Positions 44,607 through 56,390 are shown, counted from the first letter of the stretch. The stretch is 64,000 nt of DNA from Grifola frondosa (GCA_001683735.1 LUGG01000013.1:1426001-1490000); one strand, 5' to 3'. The notes: generated from the sequence alone by a model not told the origin. Numbers and translations: made by a program.

Positions 44607-44692
44607 AACTGTAGCATATACTGCTGAGTCTGCAGAGGTTGATGGGGAGACTAGTAACTCTGATTCCGGGTATCCATTTTGGCCTCGGAATG

Positions 44693-47041
44693 TTAATATG
44701 TTCCATCATCTCTTTCAGCAATTCCAACACCATTATCCTGCTGCCAAGGTCTTCCTAATAGGCCATCAAATGGGGGATCAAATGCAACATATGCATTGAT
44801 ATTGGTCTCAATATGACCAATCTTTAGCGGTATGTTCTCCACTAATCCTAGTAATTCGCCTCGGCCTCCATTTGCATCACTCATAGATATCGCTTTCCTT
44901 TTATTCATCGGCAAATGAACTGTAGATTTCCAGACCTTCTCACTGATAATATTCAGCTGAGAACCAGTGTCCACAATAAATGACACAGGTTTTCGGTTAC
45001 ATTCCATGAAAAGCCGAATCAGTGATCCACAGGTCGCAGTGACCAAATTCGAAGTTGGCGCTGGAATTACGTCTGTCTTCTTAACCCGAAGAATATTCTG
45101 CAACTGCTGAGCAACTTCCTTGGATACTCCAACAACCTCTCCCACAGATAAGGTGAGTTGAGTGTTAAGTATCTTGTTAAGAACCGATGCAGGATCCACT
45201 TCTCTGCTGATCACAGAAGTACGTGCTGCTGATCGAGCATGTTCTGTCACTTGCTCCCTGTTAGGCTCATTATTGGACATAGCTGGGTCATCCAATATCT
45301 CCACATCATTGTCTGGATTGAAATTCCTCGTCTGTACATCAATTGGAGTTAATTTCTGCATTGGTACCTGAGGTACTGCAGAAATCTCGGGCCGACTTGT
45401 TGAAGCAAGGTGAGGTGGTGGACCCTTTTGCTGTGGCAACACCTCTCTTTGCTTTCCCTTATATTCTGTGCTTCCCTGATATCCATCTCTGATTTGATTG
45501 TGGTAGGAACGAGTTTCCCGAGGGACCTTCTCTACGGGGAAGACCAAAACGTCGGACTCGTCTTCCTCATCCATTTCTTCATCATCAGAGACCTCATCAC
45601 ATACAAGGTAATTCACCTCTGGGGCTATCCGCTTAATTGCCTGCATCCAATTCTCATCTGGGTTTCGAAAAACTGGTATACCATTCTTCATGGTAAACCT
45701 TCCTCGATAGTCCTTTAGGAGAAGACCCTTTGTCATCATTTCCTGTAGGCGAGGACAGTTGCCCATAATGTGACCAGATTCTCCACATCCAAAGCATCCT
45801 ATTGAAGGTGGTCGAGATGAGAGAAAGCGATTTGGATCTGGCCTGCTGAACTGAGTCGGTGGAGGAGGTATGTCAACTCTATTAATCCGAGGTCGTGGCA
45901 GACATTCTGCAGCTAAAGGATTTAGCTGTGAAGCCTGAAGGTATAATAATCCATACTTCGGATCCTCCACGGACAAATTCTTCATTTGCATGATTAGTTT
46001 GTCCATTTCGTCCTTGAGCTTATTTGGGTGTGGTCCTTTCATCACCTTTCCCAAAGGTTTACCCAATTTGCTAGACTCTCTCCGGGGTGTTCCATGACTA
46101 ATAGGAACTTCATCTTCATCATCATCATCATCATCATCATCATGTGCAGACCTTGCCTGGAATCGGACCTTCTTTCCACCTTTGGCTCTGGCTGCACATC
46201 TCCTTGTATCTGCAATCCTTTCATTTCCATAATCTTCATCATCTGAATCATCATCGTCAACCAGATCATGATCATAGATGTCTTCAGATCCTAATCTCTC
46301 TGTATCGAATCTGTCAGATCCTAACAGATTCTCTGCAGCACTTGAGATTGCTTCTGGCTCAAATGGTTGTGACATATCATGAAGTGGTTCTGTCAAAATA
46401 ATCCTAGCCTCCAGCTGCTTGCGGAACAGGGTGTAAATTCCAGTCCACAGGTAGTAGGCATAGTCGAAATCACTGATTTTCCTTTGCCCTTTCAACCATC
46501 CAGCAATGCGGATAAACTTCCTTAAGTATCTCCACCAATCCTTCAGATCGTATATCTTTTCTCGCCTAAATTGGGCAACAAAGGCCTGAAGATCCTTCAA
46601 GCGGAACCTCTTTGACTCGAGGTCAGCATTGAAGTATATCTCGATATTCGCCTTTAATTGATCCCAATTTCCATTCCTGAAACTGGAGAAACCCTCAATA
46701 GTTTCTCGTACCGTACGAGAACAGTAATCTGTGACTGTTTCGCATTTCTCCTCTGCCGTAAGCCTGTGTAGCGTGGCCAACTTCTCAAAGTGGCGAAGGA
46801 AGGGCCTGACTTCTGCAGAATCTCCCTTAAAATGCGTAGGTGCAGTCTTGGTGCCTTCGACTGGCATGTCCATGACTGACCTGGTGTTTGAAACTGATGT
46901 GAACTGGCTATCCATCATAGGACTGCCTATATTCGAATTCTGGGTTCCGGTATACATGACTCCTGAACACGTATAACCGTGGGTGTGATCACAGAGATAT
47001 ACCACTCGTGTGATGACGTATGCTTGACAACTTTTCTTCAA
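44693..47041 (-). CDS. Ty3/gypsy-like Gag-protease ORF (782 aa)
   Basis: Gag capsid-like helical region (residues about 60-230, e.g. PTHFKGDSAEVRPFLRHFEK), acidic runs of Asp at about 300, zinc knuckle CFGCGESGHIMGNC (C-x2-C-x4-H-x4-C, about residue 405) and a C-terminal retropepsin FIVDTGSQLNIIS with FDGLLGRPWQQDN. It ends RDDGTY then a stop. In the -1 frame the text continues LTFRGQNGYPESELLVSP, the usual continuation of this protein family, into the next ORF. So the two ORFs were one polyprotein, split by a one-base deletion near 44695. No other stop exists in 5.4 kb. The likely real start is a later Met near SPMMDSQFTS. Confidence 0.8.
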   Translation of the reverse strand: MKKSCQAYVITRVVYLCDHTHGYTCSGVMYTGTQNSNIGSPMMDSQFTSVSNTRSVMDMPVEGTKTAPTHFKGDSAEVRPFLRHFEKLATLHRLTAEEKCETVTDYCSRTVRETIEGFSSFRNGNWDQLKANIEIYFNADLESKRFRLKDLQAFVAQFRREKIYDLKDWWRYLRKFIRIAGWLKGQRKISDFDYAYYLWTGIYTLFRKQLEARIILTEPLHDMSQPFEPEAISSAAENLLGSDRFDTERLGSEDIYDHDLVDDDDSDDEDYGNERIADTRRCAARAKGGKKVRFQARSAHDDDDDDDDEDEVPISHGTPRRESSKLGKPLGKVMKGPHPNKLKDEMDKLIMQMKNLSVEDPKYGLLYLQASQLNPLAAECLPRPRINRVDIPPPPTQFSRPDPNRFLSSRPPSIGCFGCGESGHIMGNCPRLQEMMTKGLLLKDYRGRFTMKNGIPVFRNPDENWMQAIKRIAPEVNYLVCDEVSDDEEMDEEDESDVLVFPVEKVPRETRSYHNQIRDGYQGSTEYKGKQREVLPQQKGPPPHLASTSRPEISAVPQVPMQKLTPIDVQTRNFNPDNDVEILDDPAMSNNEPNREQVTEHARSAARTSVISREVDPASVLNKILNTQLTLSVGEVVGVSKEVAQQLQNILRVKKTDVIPAPTSNLVTATCGSLIRLFMECNRKPVSFIVDTGSQLNIISEKVWKSTVHLPMNKRKAISMSDANGGRGELLGLVENIPLKIGHIETNINAYVAFDPPFDGLLGRPWQQDNGVGIAERDDGTY

Positions 47042-47056
47042 TAACTATCTTTCCTC

Positions 47057-47074
47057 CCCTCGCGGTGGGCTCCA
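47057..47074 (-). promoter_or_regulatory. Putative primer-binding site
   Basis: Read on the minus strand, TGGAGCCCACCGCGAGG starts 8 nt after the LTR end (ACGACA at 47083). A TGG start and this spacing are as expected for tRNA-primed LTR elements. The matching tRNA would end GGUGGGCUCCA; I did not identify which. Confidence 0.5.
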
Positions 47075-47082
47075 ACTCTTCT

Positions 47083-47437
47083 TGTCGTATTCTTCCGGCG
47101 ATCGGTATGAAACAACACACTTTTCACCAAACAACCAAAAGGCTATCTGACTAGAGTAATATTTGTTTTATAGTCGAGGGGTTATTTCCCGGATAGGACG
47201 GGTGCACCGAGCGTAACGGGGTTTCCTACTTTTCCGGATAGAGGCTCAGTCGAGTCCGGTTGTGCGAAGATATGCTATATCACAGGAGACTCTGAAGATG
47301 CTCTGTGAAGTATCCTACGGTACTTGGTTACTCACAGTATACCTGTGGGGAACAAGAAAAAGACTAGGCTAGACTCAAATAGTCTGCCTCGTTAGTATGC
47401 TTCTAACTTCTTTTCAAAGTTACTGCCTTCTTGCAGT
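47083..47437 (-). mobile_element. Long terminal repeat, family L, copy ii (partial)
   Basis: TGTCGTATTCTTCCGGCGAT... is almost identical to the first 355 bp of copy iii and stops at CTTCTTGCAG, where the plus-strand gypsy sequence begins. Its position just upstream of the gag ORF and primer site shows that family L belongs to the gag-pro element. Confidence 0.85.
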
Positions 47438-50400
47438 CTGTCTACCAGACATCGCTATCACAACTTAGTCCGCTCACATCAGTTCCATCTTTCATCACGT
47501 CGCAGTCATCTCCACCAGAATTACAACTACCTCCAGTAGCAGACGATATTCCAGCCCGGTCGCAATGGCCTGAATCTTCCACTCCAGCTTCCACACACAC
47601 TCACGCATCACTTCCACTTCGTTCGGGTCTAAGACTAGGTGAAGATACTTCTATTCTCGATCACGCGACAGAGCTGCACGAGAAATTAGAAGAAGAATCG
47701 CCTATCATTGCGGAACCATCTCAGTTGCAAACCATGGTAGGACCTTGACATCTTCCGCGACCTATCACTCGCAACTACATGAGACAACAGCAGCGTTGTT
47801 CGCAATCAACATCTTCAGTAAACCCTGACACACCTGTATCGTGACCATTTCAGTGAGCGTCACGTCCTCCAGTAGCACCTAGACCAGTCCCACCTGTGAC
47901 AACACAGAACATACCACCTCAGCCTCCTATTCCTCAGCCACCTCCTGTAAATCCACCAGCTCCTATCATGGCAACAGCAATGCCCACGTGCTGTCATATT
48001 CTTCCGGCGATCGGTATGAAACAACACACTTTTCACCAAACAACCAAAAGGCTATCTGACTAGAGTAATATTTGTTTTATAGTCGAGGGGTTATTTCCCG
48101 GATAGGACGGGTGCACCGAGCGTAACGGGGTTTCCTACTTTTCCGGATAGAGGCTCAGTCGAGTCCGGTTGTGCGAAGATACGCTATATCACAGGAGACT
48201 CTGAAGATGCTCTGTGAAGTATCCTACGGTACTTGGTTACTCGCAGTATACCTGTGGGGAACAAGAAAAAGACTAGGCTAGACTCAAATAGTCTGCCTCG
48301 TTAGTATGCTTCTAACTTCTTTTCAAAGTTACTGCCTTCTTGCAGTACTTTGACTTCAATACTGATTCCGCTTGCTGATTAGGAATGCTCCTGGACTTCT
48401 TTCCAGAGACTTATACTCCGTAATCACTTACAAGACGGACTTCCCAAACCCAATACAAACAACCAATTTCTCAAACTGACGGTGCGTACCTGATGTCCTT
48501 TATGACAGGATTGCCTCCACTGTCCTAACAAAAGTCTACCAATCTTCCTACCTAACCTTGTGCTTCCAGAATCTCTTGCCTGGACAGTTGACAATTTAGG
48601 GAAGTGATATGCCCCTTTTGTGACAGGATTACTTCACTGTCCTAATAAAGGTCCAATATTTCCTGCCTGAACTTGTGCTTCCAGAATCTCTTGCCTGGAC
48701 AGTTGACAATTCAGGGAATACTTTACAAACAGGTAAGCCTAGACCACACACTCAAGTGGGCCTCAAAGTTAGAGAAAGAAAATCTGATTCAAAGCTAAGG
48801 TTGGCTGAGGAACGAGAGCTTTGGGGGGGGATCCAAGAGATAAAGAAAAAGGATGGATAATCAAAAGATGGATGGATAAAAGATGGATGATGAAAAGATG
48901 GATGATGGGGCCCCTCGTTCGCTCCAGCTTATATACTCTACAGAATGTTTCTGGAAAGTTCTATTCTATGGCTGACTAATGCTCCTTCTGCTTACCAATC
49001 CACTCCAAATGCTTACCAATCCACTAAGTTTTCTGCTGACGAATTGCATTTGGAAGTTGCTGGAAGCTTCCTTGACCTGCTAGCACATTCTACACAGGTC
49101 TCTCTCCTTCTGGAGAATTCTCCCAGGTTCCATGAGTTTCTAGGGTGTTCTTCATGATTCTATGATACTCTGGAGTCTACTGAAATATTCTAGCAGATTC
49201 TCCAGGTTTCTGTATTCTTCCAGGACAATCTGGAAGGGGAATTTTCGATTAAAGTCTTCTTTTAAGACTATAATCTTCTGGGAAATTCCAGGACCTTCTG
49301 TCCTTCCAGGATATTCCAGGATATTCATCAGCAAGGGGCCACAAGTCTGCTCAACTAAGCAGAAATGACCACAGTACGTCTTTGCTGACACAATTCTGAT
49401 TACAAGAGGTGAACTGAGCGAAGTGCAATATGTGATGGGAGATGAATGTGACGGATAAGGAAAGGGAAGAAAGGGGATAAGCCGTGATGTATTATGACCT
49501 TGACCTTCTTGACTGTCCCTAGACTCCCTGCAACTGCTGCTGCCACAATCGAATGTCTCCTGGGAAAATGACTGTGTTTGATTGGAATGTGACATAGTCA
49601 TTATCCGGCTTCAATGCTCCTGTCATCCAGCGCGCTGTCTGGGCTGCCCAATTCCATGCTATCGTTCCATTCCCTGCATGCTTTCACATGTGTGGGTAGT
49701 GCAGACACTGGTCAATGAAATTGCCATGTCCGAGTACCAATCCAGATTGGTGCACGACAGCGCGGACATCATACTGCACCAGTTTTCGATCCAAAGGAAC
49801 CGTGAACGCTTTTGCGATTCTTTGAAGATCTAGAATATCTCTTTACCATGCTCATGACCACACTGACCAATGAATTGAAGAAGAGACATGCTGTATGGTA
49901 TGCACCCATCGACATTGCAGATATGTGGAATCAATTACCTTCATATGCGGATGCGACAAAGACGTACGAAGAATGGTGTGAGGAGGTCAAAGTGTTTTAT
50001 CCTACTGCCAATGCAAACAGGAAATATACATTGCAGGATCTTGATTTACTTATAGGAGAACGATTGTGATTGGGCATTTCTACAGCGACAGATCTAGGAG
50101 ACTATTACAGGGAGTTTTTCAAGATCACAGAGTTCCTTCGCAGTTGACAGAGACTTTCGACAAGCGAAATTGTGAGGACGTTTTATAAGCCTTTCATGCC
50201 AACTCTCTGGCAGTCTGTACACTCGCGACTCCAACTTAAGTACCCTGACCACAATCCCGATGACTTCTGGCCATTAAGACATATTCTAGATGCCGCACAC
50301 TATGTCCTACATGGCACGCAAGTCGACACACCAGTGCAGGGTACACCTGCAGCTGCGACCACATCCACAGCATTACTGCCAGGCACTATCAAGATGGAAG

Positions 50401-50720
50401 ACTTCACTTCCCTCATCGAAACCATCACTCGCACCATCGCACAAGCCTTCGCAACATCAGCAAACATGGCCTATGCTAATGCACAACCACAGACGTCACG
50501 AGTCTCCAATATTGCGAACACGAATCCAAACATGTCATCAGGAGGTTGTCACTACTATGGAGAATTTGGGCATGTAATAGGAGGGTGTCCGAGAGTCCAA
50601 GAAGATATTGACATGGGTCGCATCCGTCGCAACATCGAGAACAAGGTAGTCCTACCTTCGGGAGCCTTCGTTCCTCGCAATGTAACTGGTGCCACCATGT
50701 GCGATTGCATCCTCGAATGA
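47438..50720 (+). pseudogene. gypsy gag, interrupted by solo LTR
   Basis: The 5' part (47438-47991) encodes a Pro/Ser/Thr-rich N-terminus. After the LTR the text resumes as a capsid: HTAPVFDPKEP, stop, TLLRFFEDLEYLFTML, DIADMWNQLPSYADATKTYE, KYTLQDLDLLIGERL, stop, LGISTATDLGDYYREFFKIT. The zinc knuckle reads CHYYGEFGHVIGGC, so the second Cys is Tyr. Stops at 49803, 50067 and 50145 are each TGA for an expected CGA. Confidence 0.8.
47992..49759 (-). mobile_element. Solo LTR, family L, copy iii (1768 bp)
   Basis: Ends TGTCATATTC and GTGCACGACA (TGTC..GACA inverted ends) inside the gag of the plus-strand gypsy. Flanking GTGC (47988-47991) and GCGC (49760-49763) form a 4-bp duplication with one C/T difference. 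No internal element sequence remains, so it is a solo LTR. Orientation is set by copy ii, which abuts the minus-strand gag. Confidence 0.88.
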
Positions 50721-50726
50721 CATCAC

Positions 50727-51996
50727 ATGCACCCAAACAATCTCGCGCAAGGACAACTTAGCTCGAATGCGAACCCACCAGCAGGGCAAATGATTTTTGA
50801 GATCACTTCTAATCCCAGTGTCGCATCATCGTACCAACTCACGAGAGAAGATCACATCACAGCCTTGGAGAGAGAAATCTTCACACTCAGAAAGGAAAAG
50901 AGACCTTTGATGGTGAGAAATCCCTAGGCACCTTCCAGCGCGACCTCAAGTACTGCCTCCAGTCAATCGCATCGATAATCCTCCTATGCATGAGCCCACA
51001 GAGGCATCGCAGGTTACCAATCCTCCTAGTGTATCAGCACCCGCACCTGTGGCATCATCGACACTGTCACCTGCAATGGTTCCAGCACCTATTCATCCAT
51101 ATTTACAAGCTCACAATGCGACGTACACTCCGCTGCAGGATCGCAACCTGGGAGTACTACCCAAGCCTCCCAAGGACAAAAATGCAGCTTACAAAACATC
51201 TGCGCCTGTTCAAGATTCTAGAATAGCGAAGGATGTCTTCAATAGGTCCATGAAAGCCCTGCTACTTATGCTGACACCTGAAGAACTGCTATCCATCTCT
51301 TCAGAAGTTCACGTGAAATATTGCAATGCAGTAACTCCTCATCACATCCAAACCACGGACAAATCAGTCGCGAGCTATGCAGATATAATCGAGGATGATA
51401 CAGATGAGCTTCCAGATGTCGCAAATTCCTCATCGCACATTCCTCCTGCATTGCAACTAGTCTCGAATGGCCAGCCTCTTCAACCAGGTGTCATGGTCAT
51501 ACCAGATCCCTATGAGACGTACTTGCACAGCCTCAAACCTGGCGAAACACCGGAGGTTTTGACGGTCGCAAAGGAGTCGCATGCCTTGCAATCCATCAAT
51601 GGTCTCGTAGACAACAAAGAAGACGTCGAAGGGATTATAGACCCAGGATCGCAGATCATCTCCATGTCAGAGGAAGTCTGTCACGTGTTAGGACTCATAT
51701 ATGACCCTATCATATGCCTTAACATGCAGTCAGCTAACGGCAAAGTTGATCAGTCTCTTGGACTTGTTTGCGACGTCCCTTTCCAGGTCTCTGACATCGT
51801 CCTTTACCTTCAGATCCACGTCATTCGACAGGCAGCATACGACATCCTATTGGGGCGACCATTCAATGTTCTAACAGAGAGTGTTGTTCGCAACTTCGTG
51901 AACAAAGACCAGACAATCACTATATACTGCCCGAATACCTATCAGACAGTAACAGTCCTGACATTGCGACGAGGGCCCCCACGATTCAAAAGGTGA
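50727..51996 (+). pseudogene. gypsy protease region
   Basis: Open from 50986: Pro-rich linker, then GIIDPGSQIISMSEEVCHVL, where the catalytic DTG/DSG has become DPG, and YDILLGRPFNVLTES, the C-terminal flap motif of retropepsins. The Asp is retained but the motif is altered, so activity is doubtful. Confidence 0.75.
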
Positions 51997-52055
51997 TCAC
52001 AACCATTGTGACACCACGAGACCCATGACCGAAATTTTACAGCGAACTCGAGGAT

Positions 52056-54163
52056 TTGATTCACGATCAAGGAGAGTTGGCTCTAGTTTTGGATTATGAT
52101 ACCCAGTTGGTGCATCCCATTATTTCGTCTTTTTCTGTGATTGTATCCGTTTCTGATATAGAAAACATAAAAAGCACATATCTTTCAGCTTGCAACTTTG
52201 CCTTTGCTTCAGAATCCATTTCTTCTTCACAGATTCAAGATACCACTGGTGCAACAATATTGATTCAAGAAATACAAAACATATCAAGATTTGCAGTTCC
52301 CTACCCTTCGCGATTTTGCACTCTCTCCCATTCCCCAGATAATTGAACTCACTTCCCTCCACGACAAGATTCAACATCTGTGTTCATTACACAGAAGAAG
52401 AAATACAAACCAGTCGCACTCAAAGTGCAACCAGTACTTGCAACACTGCCCAATTGCTTTTGCATCGTATGCAACATTCAAGGAGACCCACTCGCAGACA
52501 TGCCACCCCTTGATCCGAATCCACCTACCTTCGAACCCACAGGAAGATATACACAAGCATGTCACGACATGTTTCGCAAAGCACACAATACAGGATTTCT
52601 CTGGCCAGCAGAACTTGATCTCATCGATAATTTCATGTGCAAACAGCACAAAGGCTTCGCATGGGATGACATGGAATGAGGTCGATTTAGGCAGGACTTC
52701 TTCCCTCCAGTCAAAATTCCTGTCATCGAACACAAGCCCTGGGTTCACGTAACATCCCCATCCCACCTGGGATTTTCAACGAAGTCTGTCGCATCATCAG
52801 GAAGAAAATCGAGGCAGGAGTCTATGAGCCATCCAACTCATCCTACTGATTGCAGTGGTTCTGCATCCACAAAAAGGATGGCAAAGCGTTGTGACTCATA
52901 CACAGTCTTGAGCCATTAAACGCAGTTACAATCCAACATTCGGGAGTCCCACCAATTCCTGAACACATCACAGAGAAATTTGGCAATCGTGCGTGCAGCA
53001 GTATGCTAGATCTTTATGTTGGATATGACGAGCAAGAAATTGCAAAGTCATTGCGAGACCTCACATCCTTTCAGACACCCTATGGCATGTTGCGACTGGT
53101 GACCCTTCCGATGGGATGGACAAATGCAGTACCCATCTTCTACGATGATGTCACATACATCCTACAGCCCGAAATTCCACATATCACAATTCCATACATT
53201 GACAATGTCCCAGTTCGCAGTTCTGAGACACGCTATGAGCTACCAGATGGAGGCTACGAAGTCATCATGACAAATCCGGGCATTCATAGATTTGTCTGGG
53301 AGCACATGCATAGCATCAGCAGGATTGTACAGCATATGTGATACTGTGGTGGTACATTCTCTGGCATGAAATCCCTCCTAGTCGCAGAGGAGACACTCAT
53401 CATTGGTCATTGCTGCACCTACAAAGGCAGACTTCCAGAAGAATCGCGAGTCAAAGCGATCGAAAATTGGGGCCCTTGCAAAGACTTGTCGGAGGTCAGG
53501 GCTTTTCTAGGTACCATAGGGGTTGTTCGCATCTTCATTCACAATTTCTCACAATGCACACATCCACTTGTCTATCTTATGTGCAAAGATATCCCATTCG
53601 AATTCAGTCCACGACAAATCCAAGTGCAAGAGGATCTAAAACAAGCACTCCTCGAGTCCCCAGCCTTGTGCACAATCGACTACACGTCTGACTCTAGTTA
53701 TCCTAGCAGTTGACACCTCATACATCGCAGTCGGATTCCATCTATGTCAATGTGACCTTGAGAACCTGCGAATTCAATACTACAACCGATTCTCATCCAT
53801 CACACTCAATAATCGCGAGTCGCGATTCTCGCAACCCAAGCTCGAGATCTATGGACTCTTTCACACACTACATGCGTTGTGACTGTATTCATAGGTGTTC
53901 GAAACCTAGTCATAGAAGTCGACGCACGCTATATCAAAGGCATGCTACAGAACCCAGACATTGCACCATCCGCAAGCATCAATCGATGGATTGTTGCAAT
54001 CTCATATTTCACTTCACCCTTGTTCATGTTCCCGGCACCAATCATGGACCAGACAGACTCTTGCAGAGACCTAGGCAACCAGATGATGAAGACAAACCTG
54101 AGGATGATTTCAAGGACTGGATAGATCGCATACACGGTTTCGCACACCTCGTTAATCCTCATC
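52056..54163 (+). pseudogene. gypsy reverse transcriptase and RNase H
   Basis: In pieces: KKYKPVALKVQPVLATLP, AELDLIDNFMCKQHKGFAWD, stop, IPPGIFNEVCRIIRKKIEAG, LQWFCIHKKDGKAL, stop, LIHSLEPLNAVTIQHSGVPP, FQTPYGMLRLVTLPMGWTNA, IPYIDNVPVRSSETRY (YIDN in place of the catalytic YIDD) and WGPCKDLSEVRAFLGTIGVV (connection/thumb). RNase H: VDTSYIAVGFHL, EVDARYIKGMLQNPDI and VHVPGTNHGPDRL in shifting frames. Stops at 52677, 52847, 52892, 53339 and 53880 fit CGA to TGA. Confidence 0.82.
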
Positions 54164-54544
54164 TAGTGTTGCTGCAGCTAAGTCAGGCCTAAATGATATA
54201 TGACTCATAACTTTGGCAGATGTTCAGATATAATAGTGATCTTACATTTATTTCGTAGCCTATATATATCCGCATACTTTTGCCAAATATCAAAATGTTA
54301 TACCTCGTATTGATGGAGATATAGCCAAAAAGCCGATTGCAAAGTCTGACTTTTTAGTCAGCTTTTTTACCAATGTAACTGAAATTGAAACATATTAAAG
54401 ATAATTATGCAAATGGTGGTGTTACATTCAAATACATATGCATCTTAGCTATTAATTTCAATTAAGATCATGTCATTATCTGCAAAATTCATGTCATAAT
54501 ATCTAAAAAGCTGAAACAGGTGTGACTAAGCCATGGCAACACTA
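54164..54544 (+). mobile_element. hAT-type MITE, family M1, copy 2 (381 bp)
   Basis: Ends TAGTGTTGC / GGCAACACTA, perfect duplication TCCTCATC at 54156-54163 and 54545-54552. Inserted between RNase H and integrase of the gypsy element. Confidence 0.95.
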
Positions 54545-56116
54545 TCCTCATCCTACACAGAAAGTCACCCGTGACTCACTTGTTTCCATATATGCCCTCG
54601 ATGAACCACAACCAGACTTGCGACAGTCATTGCAAGTAACAGAAGAAGAAGGAGAATCGCAGGACCCATCCACAGATTCCTATGACATTGTACCCCCAGT
54701 ATTCAAGCCATCGTACTCGACCAAAGGCTTCTACTTGTCTGCAACTGGCATAAAACACTCAAGCAACCAGCACAATTCACAGATGCAGACTATGAGACTT
54801 TTGTTAAGTTCGCAGTACAATTCTTCATCAACTCTGACAGACTTTGGAAGCGTGATCCACACGAAGCACACAAACTCGTCAACATGCCTGAAGGACGTCT
54901 CAATATTCTGTGAGCTTGTCACGATGAAATAGGCCATCGAGGAGTCTATGCAATGTGAGTATCTATCTGTGAACGATTCTGGTGGCCTCATATGCTGAAG
55001 GACATCGTGTGGTTTGTTCGCACATGTCTAATTTGCCAACAGCGACAGTCGCGACAGGTTTTCATTCCCCCAGTTGTCGCAATGCCAGCATCTCTATTCA
55101 TGAAAGTTCACCTCGACACAATGCACCTCCCTCCATCAGGTGGTTACAAATATCTCATCCAAGGTCACGACTCCCTCACATTCTATCCCGAATTTCGAGC
55201 ACTTCGTGCAGAGACAGCAAAAACTCTTGACGATTTCATCTTCGAAGATATCTTTTGCAGATGGGGTGCAATCAGTGAGATTGTCACAGACAATGGCACT
55301 GCATTCGTGAAGGCAACCAAGTACCTTGCGAAGAAATATCACATCCACCACATTCGCATTAGCGGATACAATTCATGTGCAAATGGCATCGTCGAGTGAT
55401 CACACTACGATATTCGAGGAGCACTCTTCAAGGCTGCAGATGGAGACCAAAAGCGATGGTTGCAAGTGGTTCACTCAGTATTCTGGGCAGAAAGAATCAC
55501 GGTGCGCAAATGCATGGGTTGTTCACCTTACTTCGCAGCGACAGGAACACATCCTATCATTCCTCTCAACATCTCTGAAGTGACATACCTACAACCACCT
55601 CCCGATTCCATCATGACGACCACAGACCTTATCGCCAGATGCACGATCGCACTTCAGAAGAGACACAAACAGGTCACATGACTCAATTCCAAAGTCTTCG
55701 AAGCATGTGTTGCAGCAGCAGTTCGATTCGAGTGCGAACACAAGACCACAATATGTGATTTCGATTTCAAACATGGCGATCTAGTGCTCATGCGACACAC
55801 GCAGATCGAGAAGTCACTCAATTGCAAGATGCGATCACGGTATCTTGGACCGCTAGTTGTCTTAGCAAGAAATCGTGGAGGAGCCTACATCCTTGCAGAG
55901 CTCGACGGCACAGTATTTGACAGGCCTGTCGCAGCATTCAGAGTCATTCCATTCTTCGTGCGAAAATTGATCGCAGTCCCACAGGCACTACTAGATATCG
56001 ATGAACAGCATCTGCGAGAAATGTGCAAAGTCACATCGCAAGGAGATGATGAAGATATACAAGATGATATGGAGCACGTTGAGGCAGAGGATGAAGAATA
56101 TCTTCCTCAAGAATGA
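54545..56116 (+). pseudogene. gypsy integrase and C-terminal domain
   Basis: Zinc-binding end (ICQQRQSRQVFIPP), then the core with the first Asp in HLDTMHLPPSGGYKYL, the second in EIVTDNGTAFVKATKYL and Glu in NGIVE, followed by a TGA (55397) for an expected Arg. SVFWAERITVRKCMGCSPYF and the GPY/F-like RYLGPLVVLARNRGGAYILA follow. The tail LDIDEQHLREMCK... is acidic and ends at 56116. A further TGA lies at 55679. Confidence 0.85.
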
Positions 56117-56390
56117 ACTTGCGATTCACATACTTTCCACTTATCTATCAGACGTTTTGCATATGCTTATTATTTTTATACTTATAGTGTTTCATGTAAG
56201 TCGCGATAGTCACTGTAACAGTCACGCAAAGGATCACAGGGGTTTTACGGCAATGAAGATCAACTGAGCCTTTCCCCTTGTAACATATTTCTTGTTGAGT
56301 TCACTCATTTACTTGCGATGATTATAATCGCATCACGACTATGATTCTTACTCAGCACTGAGACGATGACTGGGGACAGTCAGAATTTCA

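Noticed and set aside
44680..44700. Programmed -1 frameshift site
   Set aside because: No X-XXY-YYZ heptamer at the junction; a one-base deletion is simpler.
46110..46141. (ATC)n microsatellite
   Set aside because: It encodes an Asp run in the Gag ORF; an ordinary low-complexity coding repeat.
31602..49601. 149-codon minus ORF found in two LTR copies
   Set aside because: It is identical because the LTR is repeated. Composition suggests chance; the LTR strand does carry a better homology in another frame to the 147-aa ORF.
54522..54932. 136-codon ORF starting MTKPWQHYPHP
   Set aside because: The start lies in the end of a MITE; the rest is gypsy pol between RNase H and integrase.
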